Source: Bradyrhizobium sp. CCGB12
GTDB taxonomy: Bacteria; Pseudomonadota; Alphaproteobacteria; Rhizobiales; Xanthobacteraceae
Length of the DNA: 64,000 bases
Assembly (NCBI RefSeq): GCF_024199845.1
Contig: NZ_JANADO010000001.1
Span: 930,001-994,000, forward strand
Reading direction: 5' to 3'
In this document: piece after piece, positions 36,984 to 45,813 of the stretch
Position numbering within the stretch: position 1 is the first letter of the stretch
Layout: each line of letters opens with the position of its first letter
Program-made: the position numbers and the translations under genes
Notes under the pieces: model-generated
Told to the model about the DNA's origin: nothing
Seen by the model: the letters and a program-made list of their open reading frames with translations, nothing else
Databases searched by the model: none

Positions 36984-37655
36984 ATGGTTCACGTTGTCAG
37001 AACATTCGATCGGCCTGGTGCAGACCTCGTCGAGCGGATCAAGAAGTTTCCTCCGTCCACCCTGCACGAGGCCCAGGGGCGATTGGGCGCGCTGACTTCC
37101 CGCATCAAGCCGATCTATTCCGGGATGCGCGCGTGCGGCCCGGCGCTGACGGTGAGCTGCCATCCAGCCGACAACATCATGCTGATCACGGCGATTTCGC
37201 TGGCCAAGCCTGGCGACGTGCTCGTGGTGAGCGCGGGCGATCATCCCGAGCAGGGCGGCTTCGGCGAGGTGCTGGCCACGGCCTGCGTCGCCAAGGGCAT
37301 CGTCGGGCTCGTCACGGATGCCGGCGTTCGCGACGGTCTTGCGGTACGCGACACCGGCTTCAACGTCTTCTCGTACGGCCTCTGTATGAAAGGCACCGTC
37401 AAGGAGACTCTCGGCACCATCAATCAGCCGATCGTCATTGGCGGCATTGCCGTCCGCCCCGGCGATATCGTGAGTGCCGATGACGACGGCGTCGTGATCG
37501 TGCCGAAGGAGAATATCGCCGACGTCTGCGTGAAGTCTGCGGCGCGCGAGGAAAAAGAAGCCGGCGTGATGAAGGCACTGAAGGCCGGCGGGGACATCCT
37601 CGAGCTCTCCGGTATCGGCAAGGTGCTGGAATCCAAGGGCTGCACGTTCGGTTAA
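36984..37655 (+). CDS. RraA-family aldolase/decarboxylase-like protein
   Basis: A 223-residue protein of the RraA / 4-hydroxy-4-methyl-2-oxoglutarate aldolase family. The active-site loop GGFGEVLATACVAKGIVGLVTDAGVRDG (catalytic Asp/Arg) lies near residues 93-120, followed by GGIAVRPGDIVSADDDGVV. CGGAGGG at 36973-36979 supports ATG 36984. Members cleave 4-carboxy-4-hydroxy-2-oxoacids to pyruvate or decarboxylate oxaloacetate; others are of unknown function. Downstream of lysR by 97 bp and upstream of the NHL gene. Confidence 0.8.
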   Translation: MVHVVRTFDRPGADLVERIKKFPPSTLHEAQGRLGALTSRIKPIYSGMRACGPALTVSCHPADNIMLITAISLAKPGDVLVVSAGDHPEQGGFGEVLATACVAKGIVGLVTDAGVRDGLAVRDTGFNVFSYGLCMKGTVKETLGTINQPIVIGGIAVRPGDIVSADDDGVVIVPKENIADVCVKSAAREEKEAGVMKALKAGGDILELSGIGKVLESKGCTFG

Positions 37656-37680
37656 GCCCCTCCCGCGTCGCACATTTGCA

Positions 37681-38679
37681 ATGATGGGAGATGAGGTGGC
37701 AGCTATTCTCGGCTCGGGCGAGCACCGCTACCGCGTCGTCGACAATTGGGCGAAGTTGCCGGATGGCTGGCAGCTCACCGATGTCGCTTCCGTCGCGATC
37801 GACAGTAAGGATCGCATCTACGTGTTCAACCGCGGCGCCCATCCGATGGTGGTGTTCGACCGTGACGGCAATTTCCTGCGCAGCTGGGGCGAGGGGCTGT
37901 TCTCGCGCGCCCATGGCCTGCACATAGATGCCGACGATAATCTCTACTGCACCGACGACGGCGACCACACCGTGCGAAAATGCACGACGGACGGCAAGGT
38001 GCTGCTGACGATCGGCGTCCCTGAAAAGCCCGCGCCGTTCATGAGCGGCGATCCTTTCCATCGCTGCACCCACACCGCGTTGTCGCCGAAGGGCGAGATC
38101 TACGTCTCCGACGGCTATGGCAATGCGCGCGTGCACAAGTTCACGCCCGACGGCAAGCTGATCAGGAGCTGGGGCGAGCCCGGTACTGATCCCGGCCAGT
38201 TCAACATCGTGCACAACATCGTCACCGATGCCGATGGCTGGGTCTATGTCGCCGATCGCGAGAACCATCGCGTGCAGGTGTTCGACGGCAACGGCAAATA
38301 TGAGACGCAGTGGAACAATCTGCACCGGCCGTGCGCGCTGTGCTGTTGCGGTGGGGCTAAGAATCCCACCTTCGTCATCGGCGAGCTCGGCCCCGCCATG
38401 CCGGTCAACCGGAAGGTGCCCAATCTCGGCCCGCGGCTGTCGATCGTAGACGCCAAAGGCAAGCGCATCGCGCGGCTCGGCGGCGAGGATGGCCCCGGTC
38501 TCGCGAGCGGCAAATTCCTCGCACCGCATGGCATCGCGCTGGACTCCCGAGGCGACATGTATGTTGGCGAGGTCGGTGTCACCGACTGGAAGACGAACTT
38601 CCCGGACGAGGACATGCCGGCCGTGGTCCGCGCAACACGTTGCTTGCAGAAGCTGGAGCGCATTCCTCGCGAAGGGTGA
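37681..38679 (+). CDS. NHL-repeat beta-propeller protein (peptidylglycine lyase-like)
   Basis: A 332-residue propeller with at least five NHL-type repeats, for example IDSKDRIYVFNRG, IDADDNLYCTDDG, LSPKGEIYVSDGYGNARV, TDADGWVYVADRENHRVQVF and LDSRGDMYVGEVG. No signal peptide is visible, so cytoplasmic unless exported otherwise. The family includes peptidyl-alpha-hydroxyglycine lyase and lactonase-like enzymes. A run of four cysteines within CALCCCGG near residue 222 is unusual. The ATG at 37681 (followed by a second ATG) begins 25 bp after the RraA-like gene. Function unknown; hydrolysis or lyase step in the same pathway is inferred. Confidence 0.7.
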   Translation: MMGDEVAAILGSGEHRYRVVDNWAKLPDGWQLTDVASVAIDSKDRIYVFNRGAHPMVVFDRDGNFLRSWGEGLFSRAHGLHIDADDNLYCTDDGDHTVRKCTTDGKVLLTIGVPEKPAPFMSGDPFHRCTHTALSPKGEIYVSDGYGNARVHKFTPDGKLIRSWGEPGTDPGQFNIVHNIVTDADGWVYVADRENHRVQVFDGNGKYETQWNNLHRPCALCCCGGAKNPTFVIGELGPAMPVNRKVPNLGPRLSIVDAKGKRIARLGGEDGPGLASGKFLAPHGIALDSRGDMYVGEVGVTDWKTNFPDEDMPAVVRATRCLQKLERIPREG

Positions 38680-38688
38680 ACGCTGATG

Positions 38689-38724
38689 GCTGGCCGAGAC
38701 CGGCCGGCGTGCGGTTAGATTTTT
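38689..38724. terminator. Possible terminator between convergent operons
   Basis: A hairpin GCTGGCCG (38689-38696) with CGGCCGGC (38701-38708), including one G-T pair and an AGAC loop, followed after ten bases by a T-run at 38720-38724. It lies just after the NHL gene and before the end of the convergent aldolase gene, so it could serve the plus strand. The T-run is displaced from the stem, so confidence is modest. The remainder of the 219-bp gap holds nothing else evident. Confidence 0.4.
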
Positions 38725-38898
38725 CGCTGTAAGCCATCGAGGAGCACCTTACCGACATAAGGTCTCTTGCGGCGCGCGGCACAAGTCATCTTCGGCAGCT
38801 CGCGATCTGGAACGAGGAGACGAAGTCGAGCTTCGCTACCTGTGCCTGGATCGCTTCGACGATGCGTCTTTGCGCATGTCTGTGTCCGATGCGTCGCT

Positions 38899-39936
38899 TC
38901 AGTCCGGTCCGCGATCTGCAGTCAATTGCTGGCGATATCGCTCGGCATCCCAATTCAACAATGCGGACTCATTCTCCTGAGTGAGGTAGCGGACCTGCGC
39001 AGTGAGAGGCAAACGGCAAGTCACCAGGGCGAGACAGCTCAGCATCGCCTCGGCGCCGTCGCTCGCATCCTTGCGAACGATGCAACCGAGGCCTGGAACG
39101 AGCAGCGCGACCGGCTGTGGCAGTCCGTCCGCCTGCATTCGCGATGCCAGGGCGCGAAGATCCTCGCTCTGTTCCAGAACGGGCAGCCCCGGGCCGAGGA
39201 AGACGACGTGATCGGGATAGAGCGAGCCGCTGGTCGCAATTGCGCGGCTGAAAGGATCGATTGCGACGCTATGGCATTGCGGATCCTTTGGCAGGCGATA
39301 AGCCGTGCCGGCGGAGATTGAGCGAAGCGCGTCTATATCTGCGGGAATTGTGGAGCGCGGGGCAAGCGCAAGGCGGCTCTCGACCTCGTCGACCATTGCC
39401 TCTGCGCCGGCGCAGGTCTCGGCGCCGACCACCAGCCCATGATTGCCAAGGACCAGCACATCCAGCCTGTCCTTGGCCAGTGCGTCGTTCACGACCTTGG
39501 CGAGTGGCAGTCCCGGATGGTGATAATCGAGCCAGCGCCAGGCCAGTCCGTCCAGTCGCCTGGCAAACTCCTCGCGTGCGTCGGCTCGCACCGCCCAGGC
39601 AATCGTGTTGACCGAATGCACGTGCAGGACGACCGGATGCGGCATGAGCGCGTGGAGGGACGTCTCGATCGATGCGCGCAACGTCGTGCCGGCACCGGAG
39701 GCGAGCGGCACCCGTTCGTCGCCTTGCGCGAGCGCAGCGCGCGCCATGCCAAGCGACACCGGCACGAAGATGTCCTTGTGCTCGGCATCCGCAAGCCAGG
39801 TGCCGGAGGCCTTCACCCATAGCAGGTCGCCGTGTTTGATCGAAGAATTGCCACCGGCACCCTGAACCAGAAGGATATTGCGGCCAACGCGCGCCGACAT
39901 GCGACTGAGCTCGTGGAGTAGGGCATGTTGTTGCAT
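38899..39936 (-). CDS. Class II aldolase/adducin-family protein
   Basis: A 345-residue protein. Residues 1-220 form a class II aldolase domain: phosphate loop GAGGNSSIK near 30, zinc histidines in HPVVLHVHSVNTIAW near 97, and LVLGNHGLVVG near 165. The C-terminal 120 residues are an extension not found in FucA-type enzymes. It would split or decarboxylate a keto-sugar phosphate. It is the last gene of the minus-strand unit after the FGGY kinase and HAD phosphatase, so the three may form one phosphorylation/cleavage branch. It ends near the convergent NHL gene. Confidence 0.8.
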   Translation of the reverse strand: MQQHALLHELSRMSARVGRNILLVQGAGGNSSIKHGDLLWVKASGTWLADAEHKDIFVPVSLGMARAALAQGDERVPLASGAGTTLRASIETSLHALMPHPVVLHVHSVNTIAWAVRADAREEFARRLDGLAWRWLDYHHPGLPLAKVVNDALAKDRLDVLVLGNHGLVVGAETCAGAEAMVDEVESRLALAPRSTIPADIDALRSISAGTAYRLPKDPQCHSVAIDPFSRAIATSGSLYPDHVVFLGPGLPVLEQSEDLRALASRMQADGLPQPVALLVPGLGCIVRKDASDGAEAMLSCLALVTCRLPLTAQVRYLTQENESALLNWDAERYRQQLTADRGPD

Positions 39937-39945
39937 CGGCGGCTC

Positions 39946-40809
39946 TCACCAGGCCAAATGGTGCATCGTCCAGTGCGGCATCGGCACATCCGCGCGGGGT
40001 GATGGTCGTGCCAATTCAACTGAACCAGTCCGCGCATGATCCCGGTGCACGCCGGATCTGAGGAGAAGTGTCAGCATGCCCGCACGGCGAGCACCGGCAA
40101 CGTCATGGTCGAGGCTGTCGCCGATCATCAAGACGCGCGTCGGGTCCGGCTGCCCCAGCCGTTCGAGCGCAGCCGCAAAGATGGGCGCGTGCGGCTTGCC
40201 GACATAGGCCACACGACCACCCAGCGTTTCGTATAAGCGGGCCAAGGCACCGGGGGCGGGAATCAGTCCCGAGGCCCCGAACATCGCGAGGTCGGGATTT
40301 GCGCACAGCATCGGCCGTCCGCGCGCAGCGGCGTCCGCCAGGCGCACGCGCCAGTGTTCCGGCTCGGCGACGGCATCGTCGAGGCCCGCGAGCAGGATGA
40401 AGTCGGCCGTTCCGACATCGCTCACGATAGTGAGCTCGAGCCCATCGACGATCGCATGGTCGCCGCCACGTGCGATCAGCAGGCAGGCGTGGCCGAGCTC
40501 GGTGAATGGCGTCTGCGTACGCGCTTTCAGGCCGCGCCAAGTGACCTCGCCCGAAGTCAGGATGCCATCATAGGCGTGCGGTGGAAGGCCGAGCGAGGCA
40601 AGCCGCGCCGCATTGCTGCTCGCGCGCTTGCCGGAGTTCGACAGGACAAGGACGTGCTTGCCGGCCTGACGCAGCCGCACGACGCACTCCCGCGCCAGCG
40701 GAAAGATCGCCTGGCCTTCGTGCAGCGTGCCCCATTGATCGAGCAGCACGTGATCGAAGCGGTCTGCGATCGCGCCAAGTCCGTCGATATCGATCGTGTC
40801 GGTCATCAT
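39946..40809 (-). CDS. HAD-superfamily class IIA hydrolase
   Basis: A 287-residue HAD phosphatase-like protein. Motif I is LLDQWGTLHEG, where the second Asp of DxD is Trp, a variant I associate with the class IIA hydrolases of this type. Motif II is VLSNSGKR, the motif III lysine is in YVGKPHAP, and motif IV is MIGDSLDHDVAGA. The ATG at 40809 overlaps the kinase stop (ATGA); a second ATG follows at 40806. It may dephosphorylate a sugar or polyol phosphate made by the neighbouring kinase, or act as a repair phosphatase. Confidence 0.75.
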   Translation of the reverse strand: MMTDTIDIDGLGAIADRFDHVLLDQWGTLHEGQAIFPLARECVVRLRQAGKHVLVLSNSGKRASSNAARLASLGLPPHAYDGILTSGEVTWRGLKARTQTPFTELGHACLLIARGGDHAIVDGLELTIVSDVGTADFILLAGLDDAVAEPEHWRVRLADAAARGRPMLCANPDLAMFGASGLIPAPGALARLYETLGGRVAYVGKPHAPIFAAALERLGQPDPTRVLMIGDSLDHDVAGARRAGMLTLLLRSGVHRDHARTGSVELARPSPRADVPMPHWTMHHLAW

Positions 40810-42086
40810 GGCGGACCGCCCCGCAAGGCCAATAGTGCGGCGCCATAGCTTGCCTCCGTCTCCTCGGCGACCGTCACGGGAACGCCGAGCGCGCACCGTC
40901 TCATCTCGGTCCAGGCCGCGTTCTTCGCGCCCCCGCCGATGCTGATGACGCGCCGGGGCTTTGGCGCACCGAGATCGGCCAGGCGCCGATAGGCGAGCGA
41001 TTCGATCGCGGCGATGCCTTCGAGGAGTGCTTGGAAAAAACGATGGTCCTCCGCCGGGCGCGGTGTGACCCTCGCCGGCAGTGCCGGATCGGCGATCGGA
41101 AAGCGCTCGCCTGGCTTGGGAAGGGGATAGTAATCGAGTCCGGTCGGTGTCTCCGGCCGCAGTTGCGGGGTCAATCGTTCCATATCGGCGGCCGTGAAAT
41201 GCGCGAGCAGGGCGCCGCCGCCGGAATTGGAGGCGCCGCCTGCAAGCCAACGCTCGCCAAGTCGGTGCGAATAGACGCCCTGGCTTGCGGCGAAAATCGG
41301 CCGAGTCGCAAGCAGCTTCACGACCAGCGTGGTTCCGAGCGAGGTGACGGCATCGCCGGGCTCGTCCGCCTGCGTGGCCATGAAGGCGGCGACACCGTCC
41401 GTGGTGCCGGCCGCGATGCGCGCCGACGGCGACAGGCCGAGCGTGGCTGCGACCGTGCGATCGATGTCCGCAAACGGCGTCCCGGGAATCATCGCCTTCG
41501 GCAGCAGCTTGCGCGATACGCCGAGCTCGTCGAGCCAGGCCGGCCAGCTGCGTGTGACCGGATCGTAGCCGAGCTTCAGGACGTTGTTCTCATCGCTGAT
41601 GCCGTGCTGTCCGGCTAGCCGACCGGCGATCCAATCGGCCTGATGCACGGCAAGGTGCGCTTGGCTGCGCTCGCTACGGCTTGACAAATATAGCAGTTTT
41701 GCCAGCGCACTGCTCGCGCCGTGCGCCCCGCTGTCCGCCGGCGCCACGGCCGCAATGCGGGCAGCTTCCGTCGTCGCGCGCGTATCGTTGTACATGAGCC
41801 CCGGCGTGCAGGGCCGGCCGGCTGCGTCGACCATCAGGAGAGTGCCGGATGTGCCGTCGACGCAGACCCGTTCGATCGCCTGGAGATCGACGCTGCGGCC
41901 GAGCTTGCAGATCGCAACAATCGTCGCATCCCACCAGAGCTCCGGGTCCTGATCGATGGCGTTGCCATCGTGCCGGGGCGGGGGAAGGGTTGCCGATTCC
42001 ATTCCGAACATGCTGCCGCGCGCGTCGACGGCGCAGGCGCGAACGCCGCCAGTTCCGACGTCGATACCGAGGAACGCGCCCGCCAT
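40806..42086 (-). CDS. FGGY-family carbohydrate kinase (xylulokinase-like)
   Basis: A 426-residue FGGY kinase: LGIDVGTGGVRACAVD at residues 6-21, VDGTSGTLL near 80, the catalytic Asp segment AGTTDGVAAF near 245, TSLGTTLV, and the C-terminal ISIGGGAKNAAW. GGAGG lies about 8 bases before ATG 42086. It is divergent from the SorC regulator and the polyol transporter operon. It phosphorylates a ketose or polyol; the substrate is unresolved. Shorter than typical xylulokinase (about 480 residues). Confidence 0.8.
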   Translation of the reverse strand: MAGAFLGIDVGTGGVRACAVDARGSMFGMESATLPPPRHDGNAIDQDPELWWDATIVAICKLGRSVDLQAIERVCVDGTSGTLLMVDAAGRPCTPGLMYNDTRATTEAARIAAVAPADSGAHGASSALAKLLYLSSRSERSQAHLAVHQADWIAGRLAGQHGISDENNVLKLGYDPVTRSWPAWLDELGVSRKLLPKAMIPGTPFADIDRTVAATLGLSPSARIAAGTTDGVAAFMATQADEPGDAVTSLGTTLVVKLLATRPIFAASQGVYSHRLGERWLAGGASNSGGGALLAHFTAADMERLTPQLRPETPTGLDYYPLPKPGERFPIADPALPARVTPRPAEDHRFFQALLEGIAAIESLAYRRLADLGAPKPRRVISIGGGAKNAAWTEMRRCALGVPVTVAEETEASYGAALLALRGGPP

Positions 42087-42198
42087 TCGACCTCCACAGA
42101 AGTCATGGCGCCTGCACTGACCTAACGGCGCCAAAGGACCCAGCCGCCGCACGATTGCAGCGCAGCACGTTTGGGGGATTGACGTCCCAACGCGCATC

Positions 42199-42231
42199 TG
42201 CAATTTTTTGCAAGACGTGAAGAAAATTGCA
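42199..42231. promoter_or_regulatory. Operator-like dyad upstream of the SorC-type regulator
   Basis: Inverted repeat TGCAATTTTTT (42199-42209) and AGAAAATTGCA (42221-42231) pair at 10 of 11 positions around an 11-bp spacer, in the divergent region between the FGGY kinase and the SorC gene. It is a natural candidate site for that regulator. It overlaps a TTG at 42227 that would otherwise be a possible start of the regulator, arguing for a later start. Confidence 0.5.
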
Positions 42232-42274
42232 AGCGGGCATTTCTGGCGTGGCGACATCTTCCGACAGGCTGCCG

Positions 42275-43288
42275 ATGGCTGATGGTGAGGCGTCGCTCGC
42301 AACGCGGGCGGCGTGGCTGTATTTCGCCGCCGGGCTGACCCAGTCCGAGGTCGCCGACCGCCTCAACATCCAGAGCACCAAGGCGCATCGGCTGATCGCG
42401 CGTGCCAGCCGCGAGGGCATGATCCGCGTCTTCGTCGAGGGGCCCGTGGCCGAATGCGTCGCGCTGGAGAACAATTTGGCGGAGCGCTACGGACTTGCCT
42501 TCTGCCGCGTCGCGCCTGATCTGGGCGAGGACGACCTGCCGCTCAAGGCCTTGGCGCTCGAAGGCGCGAGCTTTCTGCGGCAGAACCTCGAGCGCGGCGA
42601 GCACAAGATCATCGGCGTCGGTCACGGCCGCACGCTCGCGGCGGTCGTCGAGCAATTGCCGCAGACGCAGGCGAGCGACGTCCAGTTCGTCTCCCTGCTC
42701 GGCGGATTGACGCGGAAATTCGCAGCCAATCCGTTTGACGTCATTCATCGGCTGGCGGAGCGTACGGGGGCGGAGGCCTATCTCCTGCCGGTCCCGGTCT
42801 TCGCCAATTCGGTCGCCGATCGTGGCGTATTGATGAAACAATACGGCATCGCGGAGGTGTTCGCGCTGGCGCGCAAGGCCTCGCTCCTGTTTGTCGGTAT
42901 CGGACAGATCCATGCCGAGGGCTTCCTGGTCTCGAGCGGCATGATCAGGCCGGACGAGGTCATCGAACTGAAGCGTGCCGGCGCCTGCGCCGATCTGCTC
43001 GGACATTTCTTCAACGCCGACGGCGAGCTGCTCGACATCGACCTGTCGGCCCGCGCGACCTCGATGGAGGCGGCCGACCTCAGGAGGCACCGCATCGTCG
43101 CCATCGGCGGCGGTCTGGCCAAGGTCGCCGCGCTGCGCGCGGTGCTGCGCAGCCGTCTCCTGCACGGACTCATCCTCGACGAGGTGACCGCTCAGGCCCT
43201 CGCAACGGACAAGCCGGAGGCAACATCCGGCAAGGACAAGAACACGAAGACCAAGAACAAGGGTCGGAAGGGAAGTAAACGCGCATAA
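42275..43288 (+). CDS. SorC/EryD-family transcriptional regulator (polyol locus)
   Basis: A 337-residue regulator: HTH at residues 8-45 (AAWLYFAAGLTQSEVADRLNIQSTKAHRLI) and a phosphosugar-binding domain from about 60 (GVGHGRTLAAV, SLLGGL, GIGQI). The C-terminal 25 residues are rich in Lys/Thr/Asp (KDKNTKTKNKGRKG), an unusual tail. ATG 42275 places the HTH as in the other SorC protein of the window; GTG 42248 is an alternative. Only 13 bp separates it from the binding-protein gene, so it is co-transcribed with the transporter operon. EryD, which controls erythritol genes, belongs to this family. Confidence 0.82.
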   Translation: MADGEASLATRAAWLYFAAGLTQSEVADRLNIQSTKAHRLIARASREGMIRVFVEGPVAECVALENNLAERYGLAFCRVAPDLGEDDLPLKALALEGASFLRQNLERGEHKIIGVGHGRTLAAVVEQLPQTQASDVQFVSLLGGLTRKFAANPFDVIHRLAERTGAEAYLLPVPVFANSVADRGVLMKQYGIAEVFALARKASLLFVGIGQIHAEGFLVSSGMIRPDEVIELKRAGACADLLGHFFNADGELLDIDLSARATSMEAADLRRHRIVAIGGGLAKVAALRAVLRSRLLHGLILDEVTAQALATDKPEATSGKDKNTKTKNKGRKGSKRA

Positions 43289-43301
43289 CGGGAGGTAACT
43301 C

Positions 43302-44741
43302 ATGTACGATCGCGAGAAGAATCTGTTCGATTCCTACGCTGCCAAGCGCATCAGCCGGCGTGATCTGCTGGACGGTGCCGCAAAGCTCGGCATTGCCGGC
43401 GTTGCCGCCAATTCCGCCTACGTTTCCGCGATGTCGCGGGCCATGGCAGCGGACTTCAACTGGAAGGCCTATAGCGGCAAGACCGTCAAGCTGCTGTTGA
43501 ACAAGCATCCCTACGTCGATGCGATGATCGGCGATATCGAAGCCTTCAAGACGCTTACGGGGATGAACCTCGCCTATGATATTTTCCCGGAGGACGTCTA
43601 TTTCGACAAGGTCACGGCGGCGCTGTCCTCGAAGTCGGACCAGTACGACGCCTTCATGACCGGCGCCTACATGACCTGGACCTACGGTCCGGCCGGCTGG
43701 ATCGAGGACCTCAACGCCTACATCAAGGACCCCGCGAAGACCAATCCGGCCTTTGCTTGGGACGACGTTCTGCCCGGTCTTCGTTCGTCAACGGCGTGGG
43801 ATGGCGTGGCAGGCTCCGAGCTCGGCTCGGGCAAGGCCAAGCAATGGTGCATCCCGTGGGGCTATGAACTCAACAACATCACCTACAACCGCAACATCTT
43901 CGACAAGGTCGGCGTCAAGCCGCCGAAGAACCTTGACGAGATGCTCGAGGTTGCCGCGAAGATCACCAAGGATGCAGGCGGGCCTTATGGCGTCGGCGTT
44001 CGCGGCTCGCGCTCCTGGGCGACGATTCATCCCGGTTTCCTGTCGGCCTATTCGAATTTCGGCCAGAAGGATTTCGTGATGGAGGGCGGCAAGCTGAAGG
44101 CCGCCATGAACACCAAGGCCTCCAAGGAGTTCCACGAGAAATGGGTCAAGATGATCCAGACCTCGGGGCCGAAGAACTGGTCGACCTACACCTGGTACCA
44201 GGTCGGCACGGACCTCGGCGCCGGCGCCTCCGGCATGATCTTCGACGCCGACATTCTCGGCTACTTCATGAACGGCGGCGAGAACAAGGAAAGGGGCCAT
44301 CTCGGCTACGCGCCCTTTGCCGCAAATCCGGCCGCCAAGGCGCCGACGCCGAACGTCTGGATCTGGTCGCTCGCGCTCTCCAGCTTCTCCAAGCAGAAGG
44401 ACGCGGCCTGGCTGTTCATGCAGTGGGCAGCTTCGACCGAGCACGATCTGTTCGGGGCCCGCAAGATGGATTTCGTCAATCCGGTGCGCGCTTCGGTTTG
44501 GAAGGACAGCGAATTCCGCGATCGTATCGCGAAGTCCTATCCGGGCTATCTCGAACAGCATGATATGTCGTCGCCGGGTGCCAAGATCTACTTCACCGCC
44601 CAGCCCCTGTTCTTCGACCTGACGACGGAATGGGCCGCTTCCCTCCAGAAGATGGTGGCCAAGGAGGTCAGCGTCGATGAGGGGCTCGACAAGCTTGCCG
44701 ACAGCATCAACCGTCAGCTTAAGCAGGCAGGTCTTGGTTGA
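43302..44741 (+). CDS. ABC transporter substrate-binding protein (polyol/sugar), Tat-exported
   Basis: A 479-residue binding protein with a long N-terminal region: twin-arginine signal in ISRRDLLDGAAKLG near residue 19, cleavage around AMA near 48. The mature part has the extracellular family 1 pattern (KLLLNKHPYVDAMIGDIEAFKTLTG, QWCIPWGYELNNITYNRNIF, WIWSLALSSFSKQKDAAWLFMQW). GGGAGG precedes the ATG. It delivers substrate to the two permeases at 44865-46671. The neighbours suggest a polyol such as erythritol or a related compound (inference). Confidence 0.83.
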   Translation: MYDREKNLFDSYAAKRISRRDLLDGAAKLGIAGVAANSAYVSAMSRAMAADFNWKAYSGKTVKLLLNKHPYVDAMIGDIEAFKTLTGMNLAYDIFPEDVYFDKVTAALSSKSDQYDAFMTGAYMTWTYGPAGWIEDLNAYIKDPAKTNPAFAWDDVLPGLRSSTAWDGVAGSELGSGKAKQWCIPWGYELNNITYNRNIFDKVGVKPPKNLDEMLEVAAKITKDAGGPYGVGVRGSRSWATIHPGFLSAYSNFGQKDFVMEGGKLKAAMNTKASKEFHEKWVKMIQTSGPKNWSTYTWYQVGTDLGAGASGMIFDADILGYFMNGGENKERGHLGYAPFAANPAAKAPTPNVWIWSLALSSFSKQKDAAWLFMQWAASTEHDLFGARKMDFVNPVRASVWKDSEFRDRIAKSYPGYLEQHDMSSPGAKIYFTAQPLFFDLTTEWAASLQKMVAKEVSVDEGLDKLADSINRQLKQAGLG

Positions 44742-44762
44742 ATCGGCCGTGCTTGACGCCTT

Positions 44763-44791
44763 GCGTGGCGCCTCATTCCTCCGCGCCACGC
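44763..44791 (+). other. Intercistronic hairpin after the polyol binding-protein gene
   Basis: A perfect 9-bp inverted repeat, GCGTGGCGC (44763-44771) and GCGCCACGC (44783-44791), with an 11-base loop and no T-run, in the 123-bp gap before the permease genes. Same position and character as the hairpin at 14886-14914 in the other transporter operon; probably an mRNA stabiliser or attenuator of permease expression. Confidence 0.55.
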
Positions 44792-44864
44792 CGACCCGCC
44801 GGTTCGGAGGGCCCACCCGATCCGGGCCGGCGGTGTTGAAGCCAATGCGTGATCGCGTATCATC

Positions 44865-45797
44865 ATGAGCATGGTCCAATTGTCCCCGACGAATGTGCTC
44901 CCGCGCCGCACCACGCGGCTGCGCGGGCGCATGCTGCCCTACTTGCTCAGCCTGCCTGCTCTGTTGGTGTGCATCGCCATCCTCGTCCCCTTCGTGACGG
45001 CGGCCGTCTATTCGCTTCAGCGCTACCGGTTGAACCTGCCCTACCTTCGCGGCTTCATCGGGGTCGATAACTACATCGACTTTATTTCCGATCCCGCCTT
45101 CTGGAACACGCTTCGCATCTCGCTCACCTATACCGCGTTGACGGTGGTGCTCGAGCTGCTGCTCGGTCTCGGCATTGCCCTGTTGCTGCGGCGCCCGACG
45201 CGCTTTCACAACGCCGTATCGATCGCGCTGCTGCTGCCACTGATGACGGCGCCCGCAATCGCGGCGCTGATGTGGAAGCTCATGACCAATCCGAGCTTCG
45301 GTATCCTGTCCTATCTCGTAAGCCTGCTCGGCGTGCATGACTTCAAATGGGCGTCCGATCCCTCGACCGCACTGTTCACGGTCGTGCTGGTCGATGTCTG
45401 GGTCTACACGCCCTTCATCATGATTCTGCTTCTGGCGGGCTTGCGCTCGTTACCGCGGCAGCCGTTCGAGGCGGCGGCGCTCGACGGGGTGCCGGCAAGC
45501 TTCGTGTTCTTCCGCATCACGCTGCCGATGCTCGCGCCCTACATCATCACTGCCTCGCTGTTTCGCCTGCTGGATTCGATCCAGCAGTTCGACATCATCT
45601 ATGCGATGACGCAGGGCGGCCCCGGCGACCGGCTGATGGTGTTCCAGGTCCAGGCCTATCTCGAATTCTTCCAATACACCAATGTCGGACGTTCGGCGGC
45701 GCTGCTGATGATCTTGTGGCTGATCACCAATATCCTGTCGAATATCTTCATCAAGAACTGGCTGCGGCTGCGGGCGCGCGCCCACGGCCACGCGTGA
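44865..45797 (+). CDS. ABC transporter permease (CUT1, MalF-like)
   Basis: A 310-residue permease with six hydrophobic segments, the first at residues 24-46, and the EAA motif EAAALDGVPASFVFFRITLPML near 205. ATG 44865 is taken; a second ATG lies two codons on. Pairs with the permease at 45814. Shows no charge-rich extension. Confidence 0.85.
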   Translation: MSMVQLSPTNVLPRRTTRLRGRMLPYLLSLPALLVCIAILVPFVTAAVYSLQRYRLNLPYLRGFIGVDNYIDFISDPAFWNTLRISLTYTALTVVLELLLGLGIALLLRRPTRFHNAVSIALLLPLMTAPAIAALMWKLMTNPSFGILSYLVSLLGVHDFKWASDPSTALFTVVLVDVWVYTPFIMILLLAGLRSLPRQPFEAAALDGVPASFVFFRITLPMLAPYIITASLFRLLDSIQQFDIIYAMTQGGPGDRLMVFQVQAYLEFFQYTNVGRSAALLMILWLITNILSNIFIKNWLRLRARAHGHA

Positions 45798-45813
45798 GGA
45801 AGGGGAGGCGGCG

